Of a stretch of DNA of 64,000 bases, positions 35,448-44,579 are shown one piece after another. Numbering within the stretch: the stretch's first letter is position 1; each line of letters opens with the position of its first letter. Source of the stretch: Sphingomonas azotifigens NBRC 15497 (GTDB lineage: Bacteria > Pseudomonadota > Alphaproteobacteria > Sphingomonadales > Sphingomonadaceae); contig NZ_BCTR01000002.1 of the NCBI RefSeq assembly GCF_002091475.1, positions 42,576 to 106,575 of the forward strand, written 5' to 3'. Position numbers and translations under genes: made by a program. The notes beneath the pieces are model-generated. The model saw nothing but the letters and a program-made list of their open reading frames with translations. It was not told where the DNA came from and ran no database searches.

Positions 35448-36806
35448 TCAACGCCGCGAGCCTGTGCAGACAAACCGAGCCACCTCGCTTCGCCGGTTGG
35501 TTGGGATCGGCAGTCCCAGATGCCCGCGCAGCGTGGTATGTTCATAGTCCGTCCGGAACAGGCCGCGCGCCTGCAGCAACGGCACCACTTCCTGCGTGAA
35601 GCGGCGAAACTGGCTCGGATGTCCGGCATGGACGTTGATGCCATCCAGCGCTCGTTCCTCGAACCAGCGCTCGATCGCGTCGGCAATCGATGCGGCGGAG
35701 CCGACAAAGGGGCTGGCGTACACGTCGCGCTGATATTCGACCGTCTCGCGCAGCGTCAGGCCAAGCGCTATCGCCCGATCGGTGATTGCCTTGGCCTGAG
35801 TGTAGAAGCTGCTCCGGGCATGCTCCAGCGCCTCGACCGGGAAAAGCGCGTCGAGATCATAGCGACGGAAATCATGCCAGCCGAACGGGCGGCCGAACTC
35901 GGCGAGCGCCTGCTCGAAGCTCTGGTCGATCCGGCGGAGCGCGCGGTCGATCGATTGCGCCTCTGCATCGGTATCGCCGACCGTAATCGTAAAGCCGGGC
36001 AGGATCACGAGGCTGTCCGGATCACGGCCTAACGCGGCGGCCCGCCCCTTGAGGTCGGCATAGAAGGCCTGGCCCTGCTCGATCGTCCTGGCATGGGTGA
36101 AGATCGCGTCCGCCACCGTAGCGCCCAGCGTGCGTCCCTGGTCGGAATCGCCAGCCTGAAAGATCACCGGTTCGCCCTGCGGCGAGCGCTGGATGTTGAG
36201 CGGCCCGACAACCGAGAAATGCTCGCCCTTGTGGTGAAGCGCATGGAGCTTGCTCTTGTCGAGGAACACGCCCGTCGCGCGATCGCGCACCAGCGCGTCA
36301 TCCTCATAGGAGCGCCACAGCCCGCGCACGACCTCCAGATATTCGAAGGCACGGCCATAGCGGGTGGCATAATCGTAATGCTCGTCTAGCCCGTAATTGC
36401 CCGCCGTGCCGGCATCGCCGCTGGTCACGACGTTCCAGCCCGCCCGCCCCTTGCTGATCAGGTCGAGCGAAGCCAGCCGCCGCGCGAGGTTGAACGGCGC
36501 ATTGTACGAGGTGGTGAGCGTGCCGACCAGGCCGATATGGGTCGTCGCCACTGCCAGCGCGGAGAGCAGCGTCAGCGGTTCCAGCCGATTGAGATAGTGC
36601 GGCGGCGAGTCGGCGGTGATGAACTGGCTGTCGACGATGAACACCAGATCGAACTTGGCCGCTTCGGCCTGGCGGACGATGTCGATATACCAGTCGATGT
36701 TGACGCTGGCATCGACCGGGATTTCGGGATCGAGCCAGCGGTTGGTCTGACCCGGGCCACCCACGCCCATAGTCACCAGTCCGAGTTTGAGCTGTCGCTT
36801 GGCCAT
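35448..36806 (-). CDS. LLM-class flavin-dependent monooxygenase (NtaA/SnaA/DszA family)
   Basis: A 452-residue FMN-dependent monooxygenase of the bacterial-luciferase fold, NtaA/SnaA/DszA branch. It shows LKLGLVTMGVGGPGQTNRW, FIVDSQFITADSPPHYLNRL-like segments, [20 protein letters not shown], and PVIFQAGDSDQGRTLGA. Such enzymes oxidise sulfones, sulfonates or aminopolycarboxylates with FMNH2 from a separate reductase. The ATG at 36806 has AAAGGA upstream. It is the last gene of the twelve-gene run from ssuC. The C-terminal tail (EVARFVCTGSRR) looks altered and lies beside the IS3 remnant. The substrate is probably an organosulfur compound, from context. Confidence 0.85.
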   Translation of the reverse strand: MAKRQLKLGLVTMGVGGPGQTNRWLDPEIPVDASVNIDWYIDIVRQAEAAKFDLVFIVDSQFITADSPPHYLNRLEPLTLLSALAVATTHIGLVGTLTTSYNAPFNLARRLASLDLISKGRAGWNVVTSGDAGTAGNYGLDEHYDYATRYGRAFEYLEVVRGLWRSYEDDALVRDRATGVFLDKSKLHALHHKGEHFSVVGPLNIQRSPQGEPVIFQAGDSDQGRTLGATVADAIFTHARTIEQGQAFYADLKGRAAALGRDPDSLVILPGFTITVGDTDAEAQSIDRALRRIDQSFEQALAEFGRPFGWHDFRRYDLDALFPVEALEHARSSFYTQAKAITDRAIALGLTLRETVEYQRDVYASPFVGSAASIADAIERWFEERALDGINVHAGHPSQFRRFTQEVVPLLQARGLFRTDYEHTTLRGHLGLPIPTNRRSEVARFVCTGSRR

Positions 36807-36830
36807 CACGGCATTCCTTTGGCTGCGGGT

Positions 36831-37763
36831 TCAGAGGGGGGCGAAATGCGGCGCGACCTGCACCGGGCGGGCGAGCAGGCCCGCCTCGTGGAACAGGTCC
36901 GCGATCTGCTGCTCCTCGGCGATCAGCGCCGCATCGATCGGCACCGGCACATTGACGGTGCGATGGAGGAAGCGGCGCGTCGCCGCGATCGGCAGGCCGG
37001 TTTGGCCGGTCAGCATCTGCGCATAGGCCTCGCGGTGCGCCTCGCCCCAGCGCCGTGCGGTGGCGAAGCGGCGGGCGAAGTCCTCGAGCTGCGGCCGCTT
37101 GTCGCGCAGCGCGCGGTCCGAGGCGAAGACGAAGCCGAGGCCCGGCGTCCACGACCGCTCGACCGGCACGATCCGCATCCCGTCGCTCAGCTCGGCGATC
37201 ACCGCATAGGGGTCCCAGATCGCCCAGGCATCGACCGCCCCGCTCGCCAGCGCGGCGCGGCCGTCCGAGGGATTGAGGAAACGGATGTTGATCGCATCGA
37301 AGCGCTTGCCCAGCCGCTTGAGCCCCGCAAGCAGCAGATAATGGCCGATCGAGCCGCGCGGGGTCGCCACCTTCTTGCCGAGCAGATCGGCGAAGCTGCG
37401 GATCGGCGAGCGGCCGGGCACCATCACCGTCACGGCATCGCCCGTCAGGCGGAAGGCCGCGATCGCCTTCACACCGGCATCGGACTGGAGGCTGAAGATG
37501 AAGGGCGCATCGCCGCCCACGCCGGTATCGATCGCGCCGGCGCCCATTGCCTCGAGCAACGGCGCGGCATTGGGGAACTGCGCCCATTCGATCGCAAAGG
37601 GCACGTCCTGCAGCTGTCCGGAGACTTGCAGCAGCGCCTGGATGCCGCCGCGCTGATCGCCGATCACCAGCTTTGCGGTCGCAGCCTTGGAGCAGGCAGC
37701 GAGCAGCCCGGCGGCGGAGAAGGCAAGCAGGCTGCGGCGCGAAACGGCGGCGTCGAGGGGCAT
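36831..37763 (-). CDS. Sulfonate-type ABC substrate-binding lipoprotein (SsuA-like)
   Basis: A 310-residue binding protein. The N-terminus SRRSLLAFSAAGLLAACS has a twin-arginine motif and a lipobox (LAAC), so it is probably a membrane-anchored lipoprotein. The body is the SsuA/TauA/NrtA fold: GDAPFIFSLQSDAGVKAIAA, GRSPIRSFADLLGKKVATPR, GSIGHYLLLAGLKR and VDAWAIWDPYAV. The ATG at 37763 follows AAGGAG by six bases. It starts 27 bases after the TonB receptor gene and is followed by an LLM monooxygenase. No dedicated permease adjoins it; ssuBC further upstream is the likely channel. Confidence 0.85.
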   Translation of the reverse strand: MPLDAAVSRRSLLAFSAAGLLAACSKAATAKLVIGDQRGGIQALLQVSGQLQDVPFAIEWAQFPNAAPLLEAMGAGAIDTGVGGDAPFIFSLQSDAGVKAIAAFRLTGDAVTVMVPGRSPIRSFADLLGKKVATPRGSIGHYLLLAGLKRLGKRFDAINIRFLNPSDGRAALASGAVDAWAIWDPYAVIAELSDGMRIVPVERSWTPGLGFVFASDRALRDKRPQLEDFARRFATARRWGEAHREAYAQMLTGQTGLPIAATRRFLHRTVNVPVPIDAALIAEEQQIADLFHEAGLLARPVQVAPHFAPL

Positions 37764-37789
37764 GAACGGCTCCTTCAGGTGGGCGGTCA

Positions 37790-40150
37790 TCAGAAGCGGT
37801 TCCGCAGCGTGATGCCGTAGGTGCGCGGCTCGCCGGGGGCGACCTGGGTCAGGCCCCAGGTGCCGTTGACGGTGGCGGTGACGAGGTAGTTCTTGTCGAG
37901 CAGGTTGCGGCCCCAGACCGACACGTCCCAGGGGCCGTTCGCCGCGCGCAGACCGAGCTGCGCGCCCACCAGCGCATAGCCCTTGATCTCGGTGAACGGA
38001 TCGTCGTTCACCGCGGAGAAGAATTTGGAGCGATAGCTCGCATCGGCCGCGGCATAGCCGATCAGGCGGTTGCCCAGCGCCGTCTCGTACCGCGCCTGCA
38101 CCGCGCCCACCCATTTCGACGTGCCCGAAAGCCGCTGGCCCGAAATGTCGCACGATGTCTTGTAGGATTGCAGGAACGGGCAGATCGCGTTGGTGTACCG
38201 CACGTACTTTGCGTCGGTGAAGGTGCCCGAGGCGCTCAGGCTCAGCCCCCTGGCGATCGTCGCGCGCAGATCGACCTCGACCCCGCGGCTGCGCACCTTG
38301 CCGGCATTGCCGAGATAGGCGATGCGGTTCGAAACGTCATACAGGTTCGCCTGGTAATTCTCGTCGGTCATCCAGAACAAGGCGGTGTTGAACTGCACCC
38401 GGCGATCGAAGAACTGCGTCTTCAGCCCGATTTCATAGGCGTCGACCTTTTCGGGCTCGACGAAGATGTTGATGCCGGCATTCCGGCGGACCAGATTGAT
38501 CCCCGCCGACTTGTAGCCCCGCGAATAGCTCGCATAGAGATGCGCATCGCTCCCCAGATCCTGGCTCGCGCTGAGCAGCCAGGAAACGGTGCCCTTCGAT
38601 CGGCTGGCCGAATAGGCCCCGCCCGATGGCGAGAAGGCAGCCCGGATGGCGTCGGCGCTCGCCTGATAGGCGGGCGGCAGGCTGGAAACCGGCGCGACGT
38701 TGCCGACCTGGACTGCGTCGTAGCTGCCTGCCTTTTTCTCATAGGTATAGCGCAGCCCGCCGGTCAGACTGGTTCGCGCGGCGACGTGCCAGGTCGCTTG
38801 GCCATAGGCGGCATAGCTGTTGGTCGAGGGATCCGCATAGGTGAACGTATCCAGCCCCTGGAGCAGGGCGTCGGGCGCGCTGGGGCCGAAATACCATTTG
38901 GCTGCGTCCTTGCTGAACGACAGCTCCTGCTTGAGCTTGGCCTTCTGCCAGAAATAATAGAGCCCGCCGGTATATTCGATCTTGCCGCCGCTGGGCGAGG
39001 TGAGCCGCAATTCCTGGCTGAACTGCTTCTGGTCGGTCGCCACCGTCCCCTGCCCCAGAATGTCCGCGCCGAACTGGTCGCCGTCCCAGTTGGGGATCCA
39101 TTTCCAGAACCGCGCCGCGGTGATCGAGGTCAGCGTGTGCCCGCCGAGCGTCGCATCGATCCGCGCAGTAAGGCCGCCGCTCGGCATCTGGATCGCCTGG
39201 GAGCCGTTGATGTCGGTCTGGCGGCGATAGGGATCGATGACGGGTGGCGTGTAGCCGATATCGGCCGAATGCGCGTAGAAGCCCTTCACGGGCGCACCGT
39301 TGGCCAGCGTCGTCGGCAGCACCTGTCCGGAGAGATAAAAGCCCATATTGCCGGTCTGGCGGGCGTAATCGCCGGTCAGGCGGATGCTGAGGTCCGCGCT
39401 CGGCTTCCACAACAGGTCGGCCTTGACCGCGGCGTTGTCGTAATTGTCCCAGTCCTGCTTCTGGCGGGTGTTGTAGATCGTGCCGTCGCGCCCCGCGACC
39501 AGCCCGCTGAGCCGAACCGCCACCGTGTCGCTGAGCCCGCCCGAGACCGAGGCCTGGGCGCGCATGTAATTGTAATTGCCATAGGTCAGCTCGGCCGCGA
39601 CCTCGCGAGTGAAGCTCGGCGCCTTGGTCCGCACGTCGATCGCGCCGGCGACGGTGTTCTTACCAAATAACGTACCCTGCGGCCCCCGCAAAACCTGCAC
39701 GCTGTCGATGTCGAGCACGTCGTTGATCACCGTCCCGGTGCGCGGACGATAGACCCCGTCGATATAGAGGCCGACCCCCTGATCGAGCCCGTCATTGGTG
39801 CCGCCCGAATTGGTGCCGAGACCGCGGATGGTGATCGTCTGGTTGCGGCCGCTGAACCCCTGGATCGTCACGCTGGGCGTGAACGCCGCGAGCGCCTTGA
39901 GGCTGGTCTGCCCGCCCACCGCCTCGATCTGCGCCGGCGACAATGCCGTGATCGCGATCGGCACGGTCTGCAGCGTGTCGTTCTTGTAGCGGGCACTGAC
40001 GACGATGTCGTCGCTACCGCCAGCCTGATCCGCGGCTGGGGGTGTCGTCGGGGCGGCGGCCCGGTTCTGGGCATGGGCGGGCGCCAACGCCGTCGCAGCC
40101 AAAAGGAGCGCGAGCGAAGAGGCGGCCGGACGAGGCGATCGAAGGTACAT
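37790..40150 (-). CDS. TonB-dependent receptor of the organosulfur operon
   Basis: A 786-residue outer-membrane receptor with a signal peptide (ASSLALLLAATALAPAHAQ), the TonB-box-like DDIVVSARYKNDTLQTVPIA, a plug with VQVLRGPQGTLFGKNTVAGA and a barrel ending RTYGITLRNRF. The ATG at 40150 has AGGGA five bases upstream. It sits between an LLM monooxygenase and an SsuA-like binding protein on one transcript. It therefore probably brings a sulfonate or sulfate ester across the outer membrane. SftP of Pseudomonas putida S-313 is a characterised precedent for a TonB receptor dedicated to sulfate esters. Confidence 0.88.
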   Translation of the reverse strand: MYLRSPRPAASSLALLLAATALAPAHAQNRAAAPTTPPAADQAGGSDDIVVSARYKNDTLQTVPIAITALSPAQIEAVGGQTSLKALAAFTPSVTIQGFSGRNQTITIRGLGTNSGGTNDGLDQGVGLYIDGVYRPRTGTVINDVLDIDSVQVLRGPQGTLFGKNTVAGAIDVRTKAPSFTREVAAELTYGNYNYMRAQASVSGGLSDTVAVRLSGLVAGRDGTIYNTRQKQDWDNYDNAAVKADLLWKPSADLSIRLTGDYARQTGNMGFYLSGQVLPTTLANGAPVKGFYAHSADIGYTPPVIDPYRRQTDINGSQAIQMPSGGLTARIDATLGGHTLTSITAARFWKWIPNWDGDQFGADILGQGTVATDQKQFSQELRLTSPSGGKIEYTGGLYYFWQKAKLKQELSFSKDAAKWYFGPSAPDALLQGLDTFTYADPSTNSYAAYGQATWHVAARTSLTGGLRYTYEKKAGSYDAVQVGNVAPVSSLPPAYQASADAIRAAFSPSGGAYSASRSKGTVSWLLSASQDLGSDAHLYASYSRGYKSAGINLVRRNAGINIFVEPEKVDAYEIGLKTQFFDRRVQFNTALFWMTDENYQANLYDVSNRIAYLGNAGKVRSRGVEVDLRATIARGLSLSASGTFTDAKYVRYTNAICPFLQSYKTSCDISGQRLSGTSKWVGAVQARYETALGNRLIGYAAADASYRSKFFSAVNDDPFTEIKGYALVGAQLGLRAANGPWDVSVWGRNLLDKNYLVTATVNGTWGLTQVAPGEPRTYGITLRNRF

Positions 40151-40210
40151 CAAATTCCCTGTCTGGATTAAGAAGCGCGGCGGCGCCGGGCGGCACAGCG
40201 CCCGGCCCGC

Positions 40211-41548
40211 TCAGGCGGCGCTGCGCAGCGCCCGTGCGGCGGTGTAGCGGTTGACCGGCACGTCGAGCCCCAGCGTGTCGCGGAAGGTCCGGCCGGGATA
40301 GTCGCGCTTGTAGATGCCGCGACGTTGCAGGATCGGCACGACTTCGTCGACGAACAGGTCGAGTTCGCCGGGCAGCGATTCGAAGGTGTTGAAACCGTCC
40401 GCGCCGCGCGCCTCGAACCAGTGCTGGAGCGCGTCCGCCACCTGCTCGGGCGTGCCGACAAAGGGCGAGCGCGGCGTGGCGAAGCGCAGCGCCAGTTCCC
40501 GCAGACTCAGCTTCTCGCGCCCGGCGGTCTCGACGATGTGGGTGGAAGCGCTCTGGTTGCTGCGCAGCCCTTCCGCGATCACCGCTTCGGGGAACGGCCC
40601 ATCGGGATCATAGACGCTGAAGTTGTGGTCGTTGAACGAACGGCCCAGCGCCCGCAGCGCATTTTCCAGCGTGACCAGTTCGGTCAGTTCCCGGTATTTG
40701 CGGTCCGCTTCCGCCTCGGTCGAGCCGATCACCGGCCGCGCGCCAGGCACGATCAGCACCTTGTCGGGATCGCGGCCGAAGCCGGCGGCGCGCGCCTTGA
40801 GATCGGCATAATAGGCCTGAGCATCGGCCAGCCCTTCATGCGCGACGAAGATCGCTTCGGCATGTTTCGCCGCAAAGTTGCGGCCATCCTCCGAGGCGCC
40901 GGCCTGGAAGATCACCGGCTGGCCCTGCGGCGAGCGGGAAATGTTGAGCGGCCCCTTCACCGACAGGAACTCGCCCCTGTGGTTGAGTTCGTGCAGCTTG
41001 TCGGGATCGAGGAACTGGCCGGTCGCCTTGTCGCGCACCAGCGCATCGTCTTCCCAGCTGTCCCACAGCCCCTTCACCACGTCGAGATATTCGGCGGCGA
41101 GCCGATAGCGGACGTCGTGCGCCAGATGCTCCGCCTTGCCGAAATTGGCGGCGCTGCCCTCCAGCCACGAGGTCACCACGTTCCAGCCGGCGCGGCCGCC
41201 GCTGATGTGATCGAGCGAGGCGAGCTGGCGGGCGATATTGAACGGCTCGGTATAGCTGACGGTGATCGTGGCAACGAGGCCGATCCGCTCGGTGACGGCG
41301 GCGAGCGCCGACAGGATGGTCAGTGGCTCGAACCGGTTGAGATAATGCGGGCTGGAACGCGCGTTGATCGAGACACTGTCGGCGACGAACAGATAATCGA
41401 ACTTGCCGCGCTCGGCGGCCAGCGCCTGGCGCTTGTAGAAGCCGAAATTGGTGCTGGCATCGACCTGCGCGTCGGGGTGCCGCCAATCGTCCCAACCGGG
41501 GCCGACGCCGTGCAGGATGAAGCCAAGCCGTAACTGACGGTCGCTCAT
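40211..41548 (-). CDS. LLM-class flavin-dependent monooxygenase (NtaA/SnaA/DszA family), second copy
   Basis: A 445-residue paralogue of the 35448-36806 protein: [60 protein letters not shown] and [20 protein letters not shown]. It ends [19 protein letters not shown], the normal C-terminus of this branch, unlike the first copy. It should use reduced FMN and oxygen on an organosulfur substrate. It follows the class II aldolase-like gene by 166 bp and precedes the receptor by 60 bp. The two copies share motifs but differ enough to suggest different substrates. Confidence 0.87.
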   Translation of the reverse strand: MSDRQLRLGFILHGVGPGWDDWRHPDAQVDASTNFGFYKRQALAAERGKFDYLFVADSVSINARSSPHYLNRFEPLTILSALAAVTERIGLVATITVSYTEPFNIARQLASLDHISGGRAGWNVVTSWLEGSAANFGKAEHLAHDVRYRLAAEYLDVVKGLWDSWEDDALVRDKATGQFLDPDKLHELNHRGEFLSVKGPLNISRSPQGQPVIFQAGASEDGRNFAAKHAEAIFVAHEGLADAQAYYADLKARAAGFGRDPDKVLIVPGARPVIGSTEAEADRKYRELTELVTLENALRALGRSFNDHNFSVYDPDGPFPEAVIAEGLRSNQSASTHIVETAGREKLSLRELALRFATPRSPFVGTPEQVADALQHWFEARGADGFNTFESLPGELDLFVDEVVPILQRRGIYKRDYPGRTFRDTLGLDVPVNRYTAARALRSAA

Positions 41549-41714
41549 GTTCGGTGCTCCTGAAAGATGGGCAGAGGCTATGGGAGCGTGCGAAGCACGG
41601 GAAATGCGAATGGCTGATCCGCTGATGAGAAGCGCTCAAGCCGAGGAAACGAGAAAGAGGGGCGAGCGCCAAGGCACCCGCCCCAGGGATTCCGCGAAGG
41701 GAGCGGACAGCGAA
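41549..41714. other. Spacer within the organosulfur operon
   Basis: 166 bp, the longest gap in the ssuC-to-35448 run. It contains a weak GGGGCG...CGCCCC complement but no clear promoter or terminator; a processing or internal control point is possible. Confidence 0.25.
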
Positions 41715-42503
41715 TTACTGGTCGTAGCCGGGGGAATGCCGATCGAGCTTGCGCAGCGCCGCTTCCCAGACGAGCTGGAAGATATTGCGCCCACCGCCGC
41801 GATCGACGGCACGTCGCTCGGCCATCTGGCGGCGCACTTCCTCCTGCGCGGCCTCCGGCGCGATCAACACATGCTCGCGGCCGATCGACAGCGTGCGGAC
41901 CTGCGCGGTGCAGGCGGATTCGATCGAATAGATGTTGAGCCACGCTTCCCCCACGCTCTCGCCCAGCGCGAGCGTGCCGTGGTTGCGCAGCAGCATGATC
42001 TTGGTGTCGCCAAGGTCGGCGGCGAGGCGCTCGCGTTCGTCGAGGTTGAGCGCCACGCCTTCATAGTCGTGGTAGCTGAGCCGCGGGATGATCGCGAGCG
42101 CCTTCTGGTTGAGCGGCAGCAGCCCTTCGGCATGGGAGGAAACGGCGGTGCCGTCCGGCGAGTGGAAATGTGCGATGAAATGTGCGTCCGGTCGCGCGGC
42201 ATGCACCGCCGAATGGATCACATAGCCGGCATAGTTGATGCCATAGTCGCCCGGATCGATCAGATTGCCGTCGAGATCGACCTTGACTAGGCTGGAGGCG
42301 GTGATCTCGTCGAAGCCGAGCCCGAACGGGTTTATCAGAAAATGATGGTCCGGCCCCGGCACCCGCGCCGAGATATGGGTAAAGATCAGATCGTCCCAGC
42401 CATAGAGCGCGGACAAGCGATAGAAGGCGGCAAGGTCGACACGGACCTGCCATTCGGCATCGGAAATCGTCTTGGGTGCGGGGCGTTCGAGCACGGTAGC
42501 CAT
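41715..42503 (-). CDS. Class II aldolase/adducin-family protein
   Basis: A 262-residue protein of the class II aldolase/adducin fold: DLIFTHISARVPGPDHHFLI, NPFGLGFDEITASSLVKVDL and HAARPDAHFIAHFHSPDGTA with the His-x-His pair that binds Zn. A later Zn His lies in LLRNHGTLALGESVGEAW. Members are fuculose-phosphate aldolases, methylthioribulose-phosphate dehydratases or decarboxylases. Its place between a binding protein and an LLM monooxygenase suggests it handles a carbon product left after desulfonation, but the reaction is unknown. It starts at the ATG at 42503, 30 bp after the binding-protein gene. Confidence 0.8.
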   Translation of the reverse strand: MATVLERPAPKTISDAEWQVRVDLAAFYRLSALYGWDDLIFTHISARVPGPDHHFLINPFGLGFDEITASSLVKVDLDGNLIDPGDYGINYAGYVIHSAVHAARPDAHFIAHFHSPDGTAVSSHAEGLLPLNQKALAIIPRLSYHDYEGVALNLDERERLAADLGDTKIMLLRNHGTLALGESVGEAWLNIYSIESACTAQVRTLSIGREHVLIAPEAAQEEVRRQMAERRAVDRGGGRNIFQLVWEAALRKLDRHSPGYDQ

Positions 42504-42533
42504 GGAGTCACTCCGAAAACGGGGAAGGAAGGA

Positions 42534-43484
42534 TCATCGCAGCGGGACCAGCACCTCGGCCGCCGGGCGCCCGGACGGCTTGAGCAGCCCAGCCCGCGCG
42601 AAGCGGGCGGCGACCGCGTCGAGATGTGCGGCCAACGCGCTGTCGAGCGCAGCGGGCGCGTGGCGATATTTGCGGACGAATTGCTCGGCGACCGCCGGCG
42701 CCAGTCCGGTATCGCGGGCGAGCGCCACCGCCCATGCGTGCGGATGGGCCGCGGACCAGTCGAGCGCCTTGGCCTCGCGCGCCAGGAAGTCGCGCAGCAG
42801 ATCGGCCTTGTCCCGGATCGCCGCTTCGTTGGCGACTTCGAAGCGGAAGAGCGGGCCATAGTCCTCGGCATCCGCGATCAGCCGCGCGCCGCCGTTCAGC
42901 GCGAGCGTCAGATACGGCGTCCAGGTCGCCCAGGCGTCGATCGAGCGGGCGTCGAACGCGCTCTTGGTATCGGCCGGCGACAGGAAGATCACCTGCACCC
43001 GGTCATAGGCGATACCGGCGCGCTCCAGCACCTCGAGCAGCAGATAATGGCCGATCGAGCCGCGCGTGCTGGCGATCTTCTTGCCCACCAGATCGGCGGG
43101 GCTGCGGATCGGCGAGCCCGGCGGCACTGCGATTCCCAGCGCCTCGCGGCCGCCGGCCGAGCGCTGGACCGACACCGCCTTGACCGGGCTGCCGTTGCGA
43201 TAGGCGAAGACGAAGGGCGCATCGCCGACCAGCCCGACATCGGCGGCGCCGCTGCCCACCGCTTCGAGCAGATTCTGCGCGGCCGGGAATTCGGACCATT
43301 CGATCCGGTAGGGCGCGCCCGCCAGCACGCCCACGGCGGTCAAGAGTGCCTTGGTCGATCCCTTCTGGTTCGCGACCTTGAGCACCCGTGCGCTACCGCC
43401 CTTCCCCCGACATCCCGCCGCCAGCGCCAGGGCACCCAGCCCGGCGGCGGAGACAAAGGCCCGCCGTGTCCCATCAGCTGGCAA
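42534..43484 (-). CDS. Sulfonate-type ABC substrate-binding lipoprotein, second type
   Basis: A binding protein of about 316 residues. The N-terminal segment TRRAFVSAAGLGALALAAGC combines a twin-arginine motif and a lipobox ending in Cys. Body motifs are NQKGSTKALLTAVGVLAG, GDAPFVFAYRNGSPVKAVSV, GSPIRSPADLVGKKIASTRG and SIGHYLLLEVLERAG. The TTG at 43484 is chosen because GGGAGG lies six bases upstream; an ATG at 43505 lacks a ribosome site. The gene overlaps the ssuD-like gene before it, so the two are coupled. It is the SBP most directly linked to ssuD and ssuBC. Confidence 0.82.
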   Translation of the reverse strand: MPADGTRRAFVSAAGLGALALAAGCRGKGGSARVLKVANQKGSTKALLTAVGVLAGAPYRIEWSEFPAAQNLLEAVGSGAADVGLVGDAPFVFAYRNGSPVKAVSVQRSAGGREALGIAVPPGSPIRSPADLVGKKIASTRGSIGHYLLLEVLERAGIAYDRVQVIFLSPADTKSAFDARSIDAWATWTPYLTLALNGGARLIADAEDYGPLFRFEVANEAAIRDKADLLRDFLAREAKALDWSAAHPHAWAVALARDTGLAPAVAEQFVRKYRHAPAALDSALAAHLDAVAARFARAGLLKPSGRPAAEVLVPLR

Positions 43485-44562
43485 GCGCAACCTCCCGCGC
43501 GGCATCACGCGCGGCGACCTTTTCGTGAACCAGCGGGATCAGGTCGCGGCCATAGGCGATCGAGTCCGCCAGCGGTTCGAAGCCGCGGATCAGGAAATGA
43601 TCGATGCCGAGATCGTAATAGTCGAGCAGCGCGTCGGCGACCTGCTCGGGCGTGCCGACCAGGCCGGTGCTGTTTCCCTGCGCCCCGGTAAGCGCGGCGA
43701 CGGCGGTCCACAGCCGCCCGTTACGGGGCGCGGTCCTGACCGTCTCCAACAGGCGGCGGGCGCCGTCATTGGGCGGCTGGTGATCGGTCAACGGCAGGCC
43801 CGCCGCCGCGCGCGCGGCGCGCACCTGCTCGACAATCTCGTCGGCGCGCTTCCAGGCGGCTTCCTCGGTCTCGGCGATCACCGGGCGCAGCGACAGCGAA
43901 AAGCCCGGCCGGCGATTGTAGCGCGCCGCCGAGGCGCGGACGCGCGCCACGATCTCGCGCACCTGCTCGTGCGTCTCGCCCCACAGCGCATAGACATCGG
44001 CATGGCGACCGGCGACGTCGATCGCCTCGGGCGATGCGCCGCCGAAGAACACCGGCAGGTTGTCCGGCTTGATCGCGCTGAACGCACCTTTCACATGGTA
44101 GAAGCGGCCATCATGATCGAACGGGCCGGCGGCGGTCCATTCCTGCTTGAGCAGGCCGACATATTCGTCGCTGCGGGCATAGCGATCGGCCTTGATGCTA
44201 TGGTCGCCGTCGCGCGCCATCTCCTCGTCGGCAGCGCCGGTGATGATGTGCACCGCAACCCGGCCGCCGCTCAGCTGGTCGAGCGTGGCCAGCTGGCGCG
44301 CGGCGAGCGTCGGCTGGGTGAAGCCGGGCCGGTGCGCGACAAGAAAGCCAAGCCTGGTGGTGATCGCCGCCACATGCGCCGCGACGATCTGGCTTTCGGG
44401 CGAGGCCGAGCTGAACGGGATCAGCACCCGGTCGAATCCACCCGCTTCCTGCGCGCGCGCCGCCGCTTCGACATAGTCCCTGTCGAGAATGCGCGAGCGA
44501 GTGCCGGCATGGATCTCCGAATGATCGTTGAAGCCGATATAGCCGATGAACTTGACGGTCAT
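43474..44562 (-). CDS. ssuD: FMNH2-dependent alkanesulfonate monooxygenase, SsuD-type
   Basis: A 362-residue luciferase-fold enzyme of the SsuD branch, shorter than the NtaA/DszA-type paralogues nearby. Motifs: VKFIGYIGFNDHSEIHAG, LGFLVAHRPGFTQPTLAARQ, LDQLSGGRVAVHIITGAADE and RYARSDEYVGLLKQEWT. SsuD cleaves alkanesulfonates to aldehyde and sulfite using FMNH2 and oxygen. The ATG at 44562 has GGAG upstream. No SsuE flavin reductase is encoded in the window, so reduced flavin must come from elsewhere. SsuD is the best fit; a sulfone or arylsulfonate monooxygenase of the same branch cannot be excluded. Confidence 0.82.
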   Translation of the reverse strand: MTVKFIGYIGFNDHSEIHAGTRSRILDRDYVEAAARAQEAGGFDRVLIPFSSASPESQIVAAHVAAITTRLGFLVAHRPGFTQPTLAARQLATLDQLSGGRVAVHIITGAADEEMARDGDHSIKADRYARSDEYVGLLKQEWTAAGPFDHDGRFYHVKGAFSAIKPDNLPVFFGGASPEAIDVAGRHADVYALWGETHEQVREIVARVRASAARYNRRPGFSLSLRPVIAETEEAAWKRADEIVEQVRAARAAAGLPLTDHQPPNDGARRLLETVRTAPRNGRLWTAVAALTGAQGNSTGLVGTPEQVADALLDYYDLGIDHFLIRGFEPLADSIAYGRDLIPLVHEKVAARDAAREVALAS

Positions 44563-44579
44563 GGACCTACTCCCGGGTG

